The notes beneath the pieces were generated by a model, which had not been told where the DNA came from, made no database searches, and saw only the letters and a list, made by a program, of their open reading frames with translations. The translations under genes and the position numbers were made by a program. A stretch of 64,000 nucleotides of DNA. Origin: Paracidovorax konjaci. Its GTDB lineage: Bacteria; Pseudomonadota; Gammaproteobacteria; Burkholderiales; Burkholderiaceae_C. The stretch covers positions 305,809-369,808 of the forward strand of contig NZ_FOMQ01000006.1 of assembly GCF_900112675.1 (NCBI RefSeq), in the 5' to 3' direction. Below, in pieces: positions 54,244 to 62,169 of the stretch (position 1 is its first letter; each line of letters begins with the position of its first letter).

Positions 54244-54337
54244 GGGTGTCTCTCTCCGGGCTTGATGGGGAGGGCGCAGTATAGAGACGGGTATTGCGGT
54301 GCAGCAGTTGGTTACATCAATCGACCAGACCGTGTCT

Positions 54338-55474
54338 TTAGGCGTCCTTCAACACGCCCCGGCGCATCTGGTCGAGTTCGATGCTCTCGAACAGCGCCTT
54401 GAAATTGCCGTTGCCGAAGCCATCGTCGCCCTTTCGCTGGATGAACTCGAAGAAGATCGGGCCGAGCTGGTTCTCGCTGAAGATCTGCAGCAGGATCGCG
54501 TCCTTCTTGCCGTCGATCAGAATCTTGCGCCGGTGCAGTTCGGCCACGCTCTCGCCGTGCCCTGGGATGCGCTGGTCCACCAGTTCGTAGTAGGTGTCGA
54601 TGGTGTCCAGCAGGCGCACGCCGCTGCCGCGCAGGCGGTCCACCGTGGCGTAGAGGTCGTCCGAGCCCATGGCGATGTGCTGGATGCCTTCGCCGTTGTA
54701 CATGTCCAGGTACTCCTGGATCTGGCCGGCCTTTTCCTTGCCCTCTTCGTTGATCGGGATGCGGATCTTGCCGCAGGGGCTGGTCATGGCCTTGCTCTTG
54801 ACGCCGGTGACTTGGCCTTCGATGTCGAAGTAGCGGATCTCGCGGAAGTTGAACAGGCGCTCGTAGAAGTTCGCCCATTCGATCATGCGGCCCCGGTGCA
54901 CGTTGTGCGTCAGGTGGTCGATGTAGGTCAGGCCGTGGCCCTTGGGGTTCAGGGCTTCCTCGGCGCTCACGCCCGGCAGGGGCTCGAAGTCCACGTCGAA
55001 GAAACCGATGTTGCCGATGTCGCCGGGCTTCGCGCCGTTCTTGCCGCGCCACCGGTCCACGAGATAGATCAGGCTGTCGCCGATGCCCTTGATGGCGGGG
55101 ATGTTCAGCTCGCCCGGGCCGGCCTGGCCGGCGTAGCCCCACGCACCCAGGTTCAGCGCGCGCTCGTAGGCGGCCTTGGCATCGTGCACGCGGAAGGCGA
55201 TGGCGCACACGCTCGGGCCGTGCAGGCGCGCGAAGCGCTGGGCGAAGCTGTCGGGCTCGGCATTGATGATGAAGTTGATCTCGCCCTGCCGGTAGAGCGT
55301 CACGTTCTTGTGGCGGTGGCGGGCCACGGGCTTGAAGCCCATGCCTTCGAACACCCGGCCCATGGCCTGCGGATCCGGTGCGGCGTACTCGATGAATTCG
55401 AAGCCGTCCGTGCCCATGGGGTTCTCCCACGCGGCGGTTTCCTGGGCTGCTTGCTGGGGCAGTGGGGTGTTCAT
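54338..55474 (-). CDS. hppD: 4-hydroxyphenylpyruvate dioxygenase
   Basis: 378-residue Fe(II) dioxygenase converting 4-hydroxyphenylpyruvate to homogentisate. Two vicinal-oxygen-chelate domains are present; iron ligands fit [21 protein letters not shown] and the C-terminal Glu in [20 protein letters not shown] 55474 follows GGAGAC; the in-frame ATG eight codons upstream is less likely. With phhA it forms the phenylalanine-to-homogentisate route. A Lrp-type regulator, often controlling hppD, is encoded about 2.3 kb away. Confidence 0.95.
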   Translation of the reverse strand: MNTPLPQQAAQETAAWENPMGTDGFEFIEYAAPDPQAMGRVFEGMGFKPVARHRHKNVTLYRQGEINFIINAEPDSFAQRFARLHGPSVCAIAFRVHDAKAAYERALNLGAWGYAGQAGPGELNIPAIKGIGDSLIYLVDRWRGKNGAKPGDIGNIGFFDVDFEPLPGVSAEEALNPKGHGLTYIDHLTHNVHRGRMIEWANFYERLFNFREIRYFDIEGQVTGVKSKAMTSPCGKIRIPINEEGKEKAGQIQEYLDMYNGEGIQHIAMGSDDLYATVDRLRGSGVRLLDTIDTYYELVDQRIPGHGESVAELHRRKILIDGKKDAILLQIFSENQLGPIFFEFIQRKGDDGFGNGNFKALFESIELDQMRRGVLKDA

Positions 55475-55651
55475 GTGTTTGTCTCCGGGTTGGCGCATTG
55501 ATCTGCGTCATGGCACTGTAGGCGCACGCAGGCTCAGATTTCTGGCGAAAACAGCGCGCCCATGGCTACCTCGCGCAGGAATCTTGCGAAAACTCTGTGC
55601 CCGGCGCCGGCACTGGTGCGTGCGCCCCGGTGGACTGCGGTGGCTGCCGCT

Positions 55652-56653
55652 TCAGTGGCCGGCCGCCGCGGTGGCGGGCACGGGGCGCGCGGCCCGAAGC
55701 GCCAGCGCGCCTTCCAGCCGCATGCGCTCCTGCGGGGTGAAGAGCTGCTGTTGCAACTGCTGCAGCGCCGGCCCGTCGCCCTGGGTGGCCAGGGCCTGCT
55801 GGTACTGGTCCAGCCGCTGTTGCCACTGCCGTTCCTCGCCGTCCAGCCGGGCCAGGGCCTGGGCGGCCGCCTCGCCGTAGCGGGCGCTGCGCTCGGCGTG
55901 GCGGGTGGCATCGTCCGCCTGGCGCGCATCGAGCGCTGCGGTCTGCTCCGCCACCGCAAGGGGCGCCGCATACGACGCGCGGGCGGCGCGCATCGCCTCG
56001 GGCAGGGAGGCTTCTGCGGCGCGCAGGGCCTGCGCCTTCTCGCCGCGCGTGGACGCACTGCCCTGCAGGATTTCCAGGCGGGCCAGCGTGTGGCGGTCGA
56101 GTTCGGCCTCGCCCGCGAACAGGGCCTCGTACTCGGCCGGCTCGAAGCACGCGCGCCGCAGCCGGTCGCGCGCGTCCATGGAGGCGCGCAGCGCCTGCGG
56201 ATCGTTCAGGTCCGCGGGCGGCTGCAGGCCCCCCAGGGCCGCCCGGTAATCCACATAACGGCCCGCGAGCAGCAGGGCCCGCTCGCGCAGGCCGGCCGCG
56301 AAATGCCGGTCCACCAGGCCCGGCAGCCGGCGCTTGAGCGCTGCCGGATCGACGGTCGCGCCGGCTTCCAGCGCCTCCTGCAGCAGGGCTTCGAGATCGT
56401 CGCGCAGCGTGGGGCCCAGCAACGGGTCGGCCTGCGGCAGGGCCAGCTCGGCCGCGGAGCGGGGTGCCAGGAACCGCGGGTCGGGGCCGGCGGGCGGCCG
56501 CGGCGCCGGGGTGCCTGCCCCGAGCGAGCCCGGAGAGCCGCTCGATCCCGCGGTGCCCTGGCCGCCCGCGGGCGTGCCGGCGGCCAGCCATCCGGCCACC
56601 CCCAGCGCCGCTGCGGCGCAAAGCGCCGCGCCCACCTGCCTGCCGGAAGCCAT
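55652..56653 (-). CDS. lifO: lipase secretion chaperone (foldase)
   Basis: 333-residue Lif-type foldase. An N-terminal membrane anchor (AALCAAAALGVAGWLA) is followed by a Gly/Ser/Pro-rich variable linker. The helical headpiece-body has the motif RRACFEPAEYEALFAGE, matching the Rxx-F-[SD]-x-E region needed for lipase folding, and a long helix rich in Gln/Glu/Arg. It stays in the inner membrane facing the periplasm and folds the lipase encoded directly upstream. 4 bp separate the two genes. Confidence 0.9.
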   Translation of the reverse strand: MASGRQVGAALCAAAALGVAGWLAAGTPAGGQGTAGSSGSPGSLGAGTPAPRPPAGPDPRFLAPRSAAELALPQADPLLGPTLRDDLEALLQEALEAGATVDPAALKRRLPGLVDRHFAAGLRERALLLAGRYVDYRAALGGLQPPADLNDPQALRASMDARDRLRRACFEPAEYEALFAGEAELDRHTLARLEILQGSASTRGEKAQALRAAEASLPEAMRAARASYAAPLAVAEQTAALDARQADDATRHAERSARYGEAAAQALARLDGEERQWQQRLDQYQQALATQGDGPALQQLQQQLFTPQERMRLEGALALRAARPVPATAAAGH

Positions 56654-56657
56654 GGCC

Positions 56658-57623
56658 TCAGAGCCCCTGCGCCTTCAGGCGGTTGGCGTGCTGGCGGTAG
56701 AGCGTCACCGGGTCGGGCGAGAACAGATCCCGCAGGCCCACCAACTGGTTGATCTCGTCCAGGTGGTTCTGCCGGTAGTCACCCAGGTGCCGGCCCAGGC
56801 GCGACGCGCAGGCCGACACCAGCCCGTCGTTGGCCTCGCCGTGCAGCGGGGCCAGCAGCGCCAGGCCGGCATCGCTCGGGTCTAACACATTGGTCACTGG
56901 CTGCGTGCCCGTCCAGGAGTAATAGCGCACGCCGTTCACCACGTCGGCGCCGCTGCCGCAGCCGCTGGCCAGGCCTTGGGGAAAGCGGCGGTTGAAGTCC
57001 GCCGCGCCGGCGCTGGTCAGCGAATCGAGCGCGGCCGTCGGCTTCTGGGGCAGGCCCGATCCGCCCGATGCCGCGCCGATCACCCGCGCCAGGGCACCGA
57101 ACGCGGCACTGGCGGCCGACTCCGACACCGACCCCGGTGGCAGCGCCCCGCGCACCACGTCCGCCACGCGCGATCCCTTGTTGACACCGCCGACCGACGT
57201 GACGGAGGCCACCAGGCCCGGCGCCACGCCGGCCACGTAGCGGATGGTCGGGCCGCCGTGCGAATGGCCGATCAGGTTCACCTTCGCGGCGCCCGTGATC
57301 GCCAGCACCTGCCGGGCCTGCGCGAGCAACTGCTCGCCGCGCACCTCGGTACTGTTCGTGGCCGACACCTGCGCCACGAACACCTGCGCGCCGCCCCGGC
57401 GCAGCGCATCGGGAATGCCGTAGAAATAATCGACCCCCAGCGCCGAATCGAATCCGAACAGGCCGTGCACGAGCACGATCGGGTAGCGCGTCTGCGTGTA
57501 GCCGGCGCTCTCGGCGCGGGCGGCAGGGCTTGCCATGGCCAGGGTGAAGGCGAGGGCGAGTGAGAGGGCAGCCCAGGCCGCCGCCACCCGCCGGCGGCCG
57601 AGGCCGCGCAGGGATCCGTTCAT
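56658..57623 (-). CDS. lipA: secreted triacylglycerol lipase, subfamily I.1/I.2
   Basis: 321-residue lipase. A signal peptide with a basic start (RGLGRRRVAAA) ends at PAARAES. The catalytic domain has YPIVLVHGLFGFD (oxyanion hole), NLIGHSHGG (nucleophile Ser), the Asp in PLHGEANDGLVSACASRLG, and the His in YRQNHLDEINQL. Two Cys (SGCGSG, VSACAS) form the family disulfide. Dependence on the adjacent foldase and secretion by the type II system are expected from the family. Lipases of this type are linked to virulence in plant-pathogenic Acidovorax (recalled). Confidence 0.94.
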   Translation of the reverse strand: MNGSLRGLGRRRVAAAWAALSLALAFTLAMASPAARAESAGYTQTRYPIVLVHGLFGFDSALGVDYFYGIPDALRRGGAQVFVAQVSATNSTEVRGEQLLAQARQVLAITGAAKVNLIGHSHGGPTIRYVAGVAPGLVASVTSVGGVNKGSRVADVVRGALPPGSVSESAASAAFGALARVIGAASGGSGLPQKPTAALDSLTSAGAADFNRRFPQGLASGCGSGADVVNGVRYYSWTGTQPVTNVLDPSDAGLALLAPLHGEANDGLVSACASRLGRHLGDYRQNHLDEINQLVGLRDLFSPDPVTLYRQHANRLKAQGL

Positions 57624-57785
57624 GGTGCTTGTCTCCGTCGTTATGGGTATGTCCGCAAAAAGAACGGTCGTTCTATTTTGCGAATTTCATTATTCGACGC
57701 CGGTCGGCCCATTCCACGGGGACAAACCCGCGTAGGCCGCGCCAAGGCCGCCCAGCGCCGCCGGGGGTTCATAGAATCCTGTGCC

Positions 57786-58268
57786 ATGAGCGCTTCCCAC
57801 GCACTTGACCGGCTCGATCGGGCCATCCTGCGCTGCCTTCAGGACAATGGCCGCGAAACCTACGACGTCATCGGCGAGCAGGTGGGCCTGTCGCCCAGTG
57901 CGGTGCTGCGGCGCGCCAAGCGCCTGGAGGACACCGGCGTGATCGACCGCTACGTGGCCCTGGTGCGGCCGGAAGCCGTGGGCCTGGGGCTCACCGCCTA
58001 CCTGAACGTGCGCCTGGAAAAGCACACCGAAAGCCACAAGCGCAACCCCATGGACCTCTTCCGCGCCAGCGTGCAGACCTGGCCCGAGGTGGTCGAATGC
58101 TCGGCCCTTACCGGCGAGATGGACTACCTGCTGCGCGTGGTGGTGGCCGACATGGCGCACTACAGCCGCTTCATCATGGACACCCTGCTCAAGCACCCGA
58201 GCGTTCAGGACTGCAAGACCAGCTTCGTGCTCGACCGCGTCAAAAGCACCACCGCCGTGCCCGTCTGA
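57786..58268 (+). CDS. Lrp/AsnC-family transcriptional regulator
   Basis: 160-residue regulator. The N-terminal winged helix-turn-helix is about residues 7-60 (LDRAILRCLQDNGRETYDVIGEQVGLSPSAVLRRAKRLE region), followed by a RAM/ACT-like ligand domain (YLNVRLEKHTES, EVVECSALTGEMDYLLRVVVADM). Members often sense amino acids. Its target may be the nearby aromatic catabolism genes, but this is not shown by the sequence. ATG 57786 gives the usual N terminus. Element F lies 20 bp after its stop. Confidence 0.9.
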   Translation: MSASHALDRLDRAILRCLQDNGRETYDVIGEQVGLSPSAVLRRAKRLEDTGVIDRYVALVRPEAVGLGLTAYLNVRLEKHTESHKRNPMDLFRASVQTWPEVVECSALTGEMDYLLRVVVADMAHYSRFIMDTLLKHPSVQDCKTSFVLDRVKSTTAVPV

Positions 58269-58288
58269 CACCTTGGCGACATCGGTTT

Positions 58289-58333
58289 GCTATTAAATAT
58301 GTAGCAAACTATTGAATGGAATCGGCGGCATGG
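58289..58333 (+). repeat. 45-bp dispersed element, copy F
   Basis: Copy in the short spacer between the Lrp gene and the GNAT gene. It has arms GCTAT and GTAGC, then AAACTATTGAATGGAATCGGCGGCATGG. In the element's frame a TGA interrupts after AIKYVANY, so this copy could not be tolerated inside a gene in that frame. It fits as an untranslated 3' structure. Confidence 0.8.
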
Positions 58334-58402
58334 ATGCGTTTTCATTCAAGAACCGGTAGCGAAACCCATGCGTGACACGCGAACAACGCCCTGCGGCCAA
58401 AC

Positions 58403-58418
58403 CTAGGGCAAACCCTAG
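58403..58418. promoter_or_regulatory. inverted repeat CTAGGG-CAAA-CCCTAG upstream of GNAT gene
   Basis: A perfect 6-bp inverted repeat with a 4-base spacer ends 10 bases before the GNAT start codon. The position suits either an operator or a structure controlling translation start. No dedicated regulator is adjacent apart from the Lrp protein upstream. Confidence 0.4.
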
Positions 58419-58428
58419 AATTCGCGCC

Positions 58429-59103
58429 ATGTCCGCCTCCGCCACCGAGCCCGCCGCCCCGCCAGGCCCTGCCGCCCCGCGGCGCGGCGTGCCCGTCGTG
58501 GTGCCGATCCGCTCGCTGGGGCCCGAGCACCGCGGGCGCATCGCCGTGCACCTGCTGCGCCTCGCACCCGCCGACCGCTACCTGCGCTTCGGCTACGCGG
58601 CCTCGGACGAACAGGTGCTGCGCTACGTCCAGCAGCTCGATTTCGTGCGCGACGAAGTCTTCGGCATCTACAACCGCCGGCTCGAACTCATCGCCGTGGC
58701 GCATTTGGCCTACGGCGGCCAGCCCGAACACCGGGCCTGTGCCGAATTCGGCGTCTCGGTGCTCGCCCAGGCACGCGGCCGCAAATTCGGCGCCCGCCTT
58801 TTCGAACGCGCCGTGATGCACGCCCGCAACCGCGACGTGCAGATGGTATTTATCCACGCGCTCAGCGAAAACACCGCCATGCTGCGCATCGCCCGCAACG
58901 CCGGCGCCGTGGTGCGCCGCGACGGTTCGGAATCGGAGGCATACCTGGAACTGCCCCCGGCCGGCCTGCAGTCGCGCATGGCGCAGAAGGTGGTGCACGG
59001 CCTCGCCGAAATGGACTACCAGCTCAAGCGCCAGGCCCGGCAGTTCCGGGCGTTTCTGGCGGGGATGCAGGCGGCGCGGAGTGGCGGGCCGCCCGCGGGG
59101 TAG
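58429..59103 (+). CDS. GNAT-family N-acetyltransferase
   Basis: 224-residue protein. An unstructured Ala/Pro-rich N terminus of about 22 residues is followed by a GNAT fold. The acetyl-CoA pyrophosphate-binding motif is VLAQARGRKFGARLFERAV (Q/RxxGxG/A-type, about residues 113-131), and the late strand-helix reads LSENTAMLRIARNAGAVV. The substrate is unknown. It is the last gene of host-like composition before the A/T-rich Rhs region. Confidence 0.87.
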   Translation: MSASATEPAAPPGPAAPRRGVPVVVPIRSLGPEHRGRIAVHLLRLAPADRYLRFGYAASDEQVLRYVQQLDFVRDEVFGIYNRRLELIAVAHLAYGGQPEHRACAEFGVSVLAQARGRKFGARLFERAVMHARNRDVQMVFIHALSENTAMLRIARNAGAVVRRDGSESEAYLELPPAGLQSRMAQKVVHGLAEMDYQLKRQARQFRAFLAGMQAARSGGPPAG

Positions 59104-59138
59104 GCCGATCTGGCCCGGAAGAACATCATGGCCTGAGA

Positions 59139-59540
59139 TCAGGCTGTTTCTGTGATCTGGTATTTCGACCCAATGACTCTCAGGTAGGAATCATTGCCGG
59201 GTATGAAGTACTCGGCGAGCCCGAATCGTGCGTGTGGGTCATAGGTTGCCAGCTTTTTTCTGTAGGAATGTGGGTCGATATTTCGGTAGAAATGTGAATC
59301 CACTGCTGACGCGTTCTCTGTCAAGTCGATTTTCAGAACTCCATGATGGAGCTCGTAGAAATTCATGCTGATGCATTCGAATTCTGCGACTAAGGGAAAT
59401 AATATTGTGGCCCTTGCGAGGATGCCGCTGTTATTTTTCACGGTGAGGTTAATGGAGAGGCCCTCTAATTCTGAATATGAGATTTCCATGCCAGTGGTGG
59501 AGATTTGGAGAGATATATTTTCAGGCGCCACGTGTATCAT
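59139..59540 (-). CDS. putative immunity protein, paralogue of the 62170-63063 N domain
   Basis: 133-residue protein. It is clearly homologous to residues 1-127 of the protein at 62170-63063: shared blocks are TTGMEISYSELEGL, ATILFPLVAEFECISMNFYELHHG and EYFIPGNDSYLRV. Both lie in the Rhs cassette array; the paralogue is the first gene after a toxin tip, hence probably its immunity protein. Here no cognate toxin remains next to it. I placed the start at the ATG at 59540, matching the paralogue. The gene is A/T-rich. Confidence 0.72.
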   Translation of the reverse strand: MIHVAPENISLQISTTGMEISYSELEGLSINLTVKNNSGILARATILFPLVAEFECISMNFYELHHGVLKIDLTENASAVDSHFYRNIDPHSYRKKLATYDPHARFGLAEYFIPGNDSYLRVIGSKYQITETA

Positions 59541-59559
59541 GGAGATTATCTCTATCAAG

Positions 59560-60036
59560 TTACTGGCTCAGTCGATTTTTATTCAGAAACTCTCTCATTT
59601 TCTCAAGGTTTGGCAAAGTTGGTGCGATCTTTCTCAATTCGAATGAGTCACCAGCCTCTGCATAGTGGAGTGATAATTCGCTGTGCAAAAGGATAACGAG
59701 TTCTTCGTGCAAAGAATATTTCTCGAAACCTATTTCTAGCAATTTAAATAATGAGCTGGCGTCATTTGAATTATGGATGGCGCTCCATATCCCTTCTCGT
59801 GTGAATATATCGATAGTTTCAAAAATTAATTCTTCGTCCGCGGAGAATGTAAAATTCGCTGACGAGCCTTCATAGTCGAATGTAATGACTGTTTGTTTAC
59901 CGCTTTTCCAAAATTCATCGGCTTCCTTGCGCAATGAATGATAGTCCAGATCGCTTTTGTTTATCAGATTTTTAAATCCACCCTTTGTTAAATAATTTTT
60001 AATATTGATGGATTCGATAAAATTTCTTATCGGCAT
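59560..60036 (-). CDS. orphan hypothetical protein in Rhs cassette array
   Basis: 158-residue acidic cytoplasmic protein, no family recognised. It contains QTVITFDYEGSSANFTFSADEELIFETIDIF and EELVILLHSELSLHYAEAGD. It follows a decayed Rhs core fragment in the position where a toxin domain or immunity gene would be. With no signal peptide and an acidic charge it resembles an immunity protein whose toxin was lost. Markedly A/T-rich compared with the chromosome. Confidence 0.6.
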   Translation of the reverse strand: MPIRNFIESINIKNYLTKGGFKNLINKSDLDYHSLRKEADEFWKSGKQTVITFDYEGSSANFTFSADEELIFETIDIFTREGIWSAIHNSNDASSLFKLLEIGFEKYSLHEELVILLHSELSLHYAEAGDSFELRKIAPTLPNLEKMREFLNKNRLSQ

Positions 60037-60167
60037 GATTTTTTCTTGAGCTTTTTAAACAAGAAAATTCTGCCTTTTTATGGAAAAGCCTTTCTTGCTG
60101 CTTCTGCGGTATTGGAAATTTTTGCTCTGTTTGCGGGGTTCGATAGCCAACCGTCCACGCTAGAAGT

Positions 60168-60310
60168 TATCTTCCCCCACTGCGATGGGCGTCCCAGCGT
60201 TCTTCGATGGCGCCGCCCCAGGTGCGGTAGCTCGCACGCCAGCGCACTTGACCGCCTTCGTCGGTCACCTTCTCGGGCCGGAGGGATCGCCCGTGGGGGC
60301 GAAATCGGTC
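60168..60310 (-). pseudogene. decayed Rhs core-tail fragment (third displaced tip)
   Basis: About 140 bp closely matching the Rhs core at 61940-62076: GGACCGATTTCGC-CCCACGGGCGATCCCTCCG, then the codons for VTDEGGQVRWRASYRTWGGAIEERWDA. Compared with that copy it lacks four bases between GATCCCTCCG and GGTGACC, which breaks the frame. It runs into a stop (TAA at 60170-60168) before the conserved YYDPDMGR segment. Element G forms its upstream edge. Confidence 0.75.
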
Positions 60311-60355
60311 CGATGCCGCCATCTTTATTCAATAGATTGCTATATTTTGTATAGC
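60311..60355 (-). repeat. 45-bp dispersed element, copy G (Rhs cassette boundary)
   Basis: Copy with perfect arms GCTAT and ATAGC and loop ACAAAAT, ending in GGCGGCATCG. It lies exactly between a DUF2628-like gene and the Rhs core fragment, as copy H does in the neighbouring unit. In the element's frame there is a stop after AIQNIAIY. Confidence 0.8.
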
Positions 60356-60396
60356 AAATAGCGCGAACGCAGGATGCCTGCTCTCGGATCACCGCG

Positions 60397-60789
60397 CTAC
60401 CAGCGCATGCCTTCAAAGGGATTCCAGCCGTTGTTTCCTTTGGTTTCCTTGAGGTAATAAGCGTAGTTGGCCGTCATGCCGGCCAACAGGGAGAAAGCAA
60501 TCCCGATGCCATTGGCCAAACCATCGGAGACGGCGCCCAGCGTGAAGGCCAGAACCAGAATGCCCCCCAGCAGGCTCAAGGCCTTGCGCCAGAGCCCGAG
60601 GATAAAGAAATAGATGAAACCAAAACAGATGGCGTACCAGTTGATGTTGATGAGCAGTTTTTGTTTGAGAGGCAGTTGCTTCATTGCCTCCTTGAATTCA
60701 GGCGATTTCGGTTCACCGAATGTATCGAAGAAGTTGAAGCGGAATTGCCATTTAGGGCTATATTGTTGATGGTTTGCGTTCGTCAACAT
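60397..60789 (-). CDS. DUF2628-like membrane protein of Rhs cassette
   Basis: 130-residue protein with two or three hydrophobic segments: WYAICFGFIYFFILGLW, ALSLLGGILVLAFTLGAV and IGIAFSLLAGMTANYAYYL. The shape fits the DUF2628 family of small membrane proteins. It is more than 90 % identical by eye to the C-terminal part of the protein at 62170-63063. The start overlaps the preceding stop (TAATG). Its conservation across units with different toxins suggests a general role in the cassette rather than toxin-specific immunity. Confidence 0.8.
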   Translation of the reverse strand: MLTNANHQQYSPKWQFRFNFFDTFGEPKSPEFKEAMKQLPLKQKLLININWYAICFGFIYFFILGLWRKALSLLGGILVLAFTLGAVSDGLANGIGIAFSLLAGMTANYAYYLKETKGNNGWNPFEGMRW

Positions 60790-61067
60790 TAAGTGATTTT
60801 TAATCGATGGTTGTTTATGAAGCCAGTGGTGCTTTGGTAGCTTTCGTCCCCGTCTTCTGAAATGAAGCAATCGAATTGCGAAAGCACTCTATCAAGCTCT
60901 GTCAAGATACCTAATGTGGCGGCAGCTAATTTCAATAGCAATGTGTTGTCACCTTTATAGAAGACTCTCGCATCGTATTTCCATTCATGCGTGTATGCAC
61001 TATTCATTAGGTGAATTCCCTGGCTGCTATTAAATGTGGAGAGAATTTGCTGCCGTCCTCCTATCAT
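60789..61067 (-). CDS. small hypothetical protein, immunity-associated
   Basis: 92-residue cytoplasmic protein with no recognised family (HEWKYDARVFYKGDNTLLLKLAAATLGILTELDRVL is its main block). It starts by ATGA overlap with the Imm45-like gene and ends by TAATG overlap with the DUF2628-like gene, so all three are coupled. It could be a second immunity factor or part of a split one. ATG 61007 is an alternative start. Confidence 0.65.
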   Translation of the reverse strand: MIGGRQQILSTFNSSQGIHLMNSAYTHEWKYDARVFYKGDNTLLLKLAAATLGILTELDRVLSQFDCFISEDGDESYQSTTGFINNHRLKIT

Positions 61068-61387
61068 GCATTTTTTATTACATAAACGTCTTTTTCTGCA
61101 AACCCTAGATACCCCCACTTATTCCAATTCGATCTCAACCATTCTATGTCTATAACGTGTCCTTCCTCGGTGCTTGGAAATGATTCCTTTGGAAGGATTG
61201 TATAGATTAGGCCTGCTTTATAGCCTGTTATTATGAGTAAGGCGTATTCTCTTTCTTTGTTTATATTGAGCTCGATGATCATTAAGTCAACAGCGTCGAC
61301 TTGATTGTCAACGTTGCTTTCGCAGCGCAATATACATCCGCGCTCTAGGTTTTCTTGATGGTTTGCTAAATTGATTTTCTCTGTCAT
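61064..61387 (-). CDS. Imm45-like immunity protein
   Basis: 107-residue protein starting one base after the toxin stop codon, the classic place for an immunity gene. Blocks such as GCILRCES, ALLIITGYKAGLIYTILPKES and IEWLRSNWNKWGYL resemble the Imm45 family from memory, in particular the TGYKAG and NWxKW motifs. It should bind and block the RNase-like toxin encoded upstream. The in-frame extension to 61453 overlaps the toxin and is unlikely to be used. Confidence 0.7.
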   Translation of the reverse strand: MTEKINLANHQENLERGCILRCESNVDNQVDAVDLMIIELNINKEREYALLIITGYKAGLIYTILPKESFPSTEEGHVIDIEWLRSNWNKWGYLGFAEKDVYVIKNA

Positions 61388-61388
61388 G

Positions 61389-62076
61389 TCAGCAGCGTAG
61401 ATTATGTTTTCCTGATTTGTCTGGAATCTTGGTTTGTTTTCCTTCAATATCAAATTCTCCCATATGCCTGCCTTTGCTATCTGTGTGTTCTATTCTTCCA
61501 TGCTGTGTATCGGCTGCTCTTAGATCTCCTTCTGGCGTTCTATAAACATCTCTGTTATTGGCCCTGCTTATTTTTGAATCAAATTCCCATCCATTTTTAC
61601 GCGCAACCTTCGCGACTTTTCCTCTTACTGCTCCTACTCGCTCTGAGGGGGGCATTCTGGATATTCTTTCTTCGAATTGCGCTGCTGTTTCGGGTTGGGC
61701 ATTGAGGCCCCAGGGATCGATCCAGGACAGCGGATTCACCGCGTACTGCTGCAGATTCAATCCACCCGCGAGCCCGATCGGATCGGGGCTGATGAACCGC
61801 CCCATGTCCGGGTCGTAGTACCGGAAGGTGTTGTAGTGCAGCCCGGTCTCGCGGTCCAGGTACTGGCCCTGCAGCCGCAGGTTCTGCGCCAGGGCCTCGG
61901 ATGGGGCGTGCTGCTGGGCGGCGGCCACCGGGCTGCCGTCCACGCGCACGGCGTCCCAGCGCTCTTCGATGGCGCTGCCCCAGGTGCGGTAGCTCGCGCG
62001 CCAGCGCACGTGGGAGCCTTTGTCGGTCACCTCCTCGGACAGGTCGGAGGGATCGCCCGTGGGAGCGAAATCGGTC
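61389..62076 (-). CDS. displaced Rhs C-terminal tip with colicin-E3-like RNase toxin
   Basis: Open frame without its own convincing start; GTG 62030 is possible. It encodes the end of an Rhs core (WRASYRTWGSAIEERWDAV, GLHYNTFRYYDPDMGRFISPDPIGLAGGLN), then after WIDPWGLN a ~100-residue toxin domain. Counting from 62030, Asp174, His177 and Glu181 in ADTQHGRIEHTD, followed by GRHMGEFD, reproduce the Asp-x2-His-x3-Glu catalytic pattern of colicin E3, which cuts 16S rRNA. The tip is silent storage unless recombined onto a full Rhs gene. Element H forms its upstream edge. Confidence 0.8.
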
Positions 62077-62121
62077 CGATGCCGCCGCCTTCATTCAATA
62101 GATTGCTATGTTTTATATAGC
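62077..62121 (-). repeat. 45-bp dispersed element, copy H (Rhs cassette boundary)
   Basis: Copy with perfect arms GCTAT and ATAGC around ATAAAAC. It separates the DUF2628 part of the fused gene (62170-63063) from the displaced Rhs tip. The 30 bp on each side are also conserved at copy G, so both units share the same junction. In the element's frame stops occur after AI and after AIY. Confidence 0.8.
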
Positions 62122-62169
62122 GAATGGTGAATAGCGCGGGTGCAGGATGTTTGCTCTCGGATCACCACG

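Larger units (their letters stand above)
60037..60396. other. spacer with Rhs remnant and element G
   Basis: 360 bp without an intact gene. From right to left it holds the tail conserved after DUF2628-like genes (CGGTGATCCGAGAGCAGGC-type stretch near 60365-60396), element G, the frameshifted Rhs core remnant, and about 130 bp of A/T-rich sequence with no match I can name. Confidence 0.5.

Noticed and set aside
57670..57720. Possible PIP box upstream of the lipase gene
   Set aside because: One half-site (GCGAA on the plus strand) exists, but the base run 15 nt away does not match, so no direct HrpX site is supported.
61597..62094. Open frame beginning MKAAASDRF in another frame of the displaced Rhs tip
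   Set aside because: It begins within element H and reads the Rhs tip out of frame; the Rhs frame gives the conserved core and toxin sequence.
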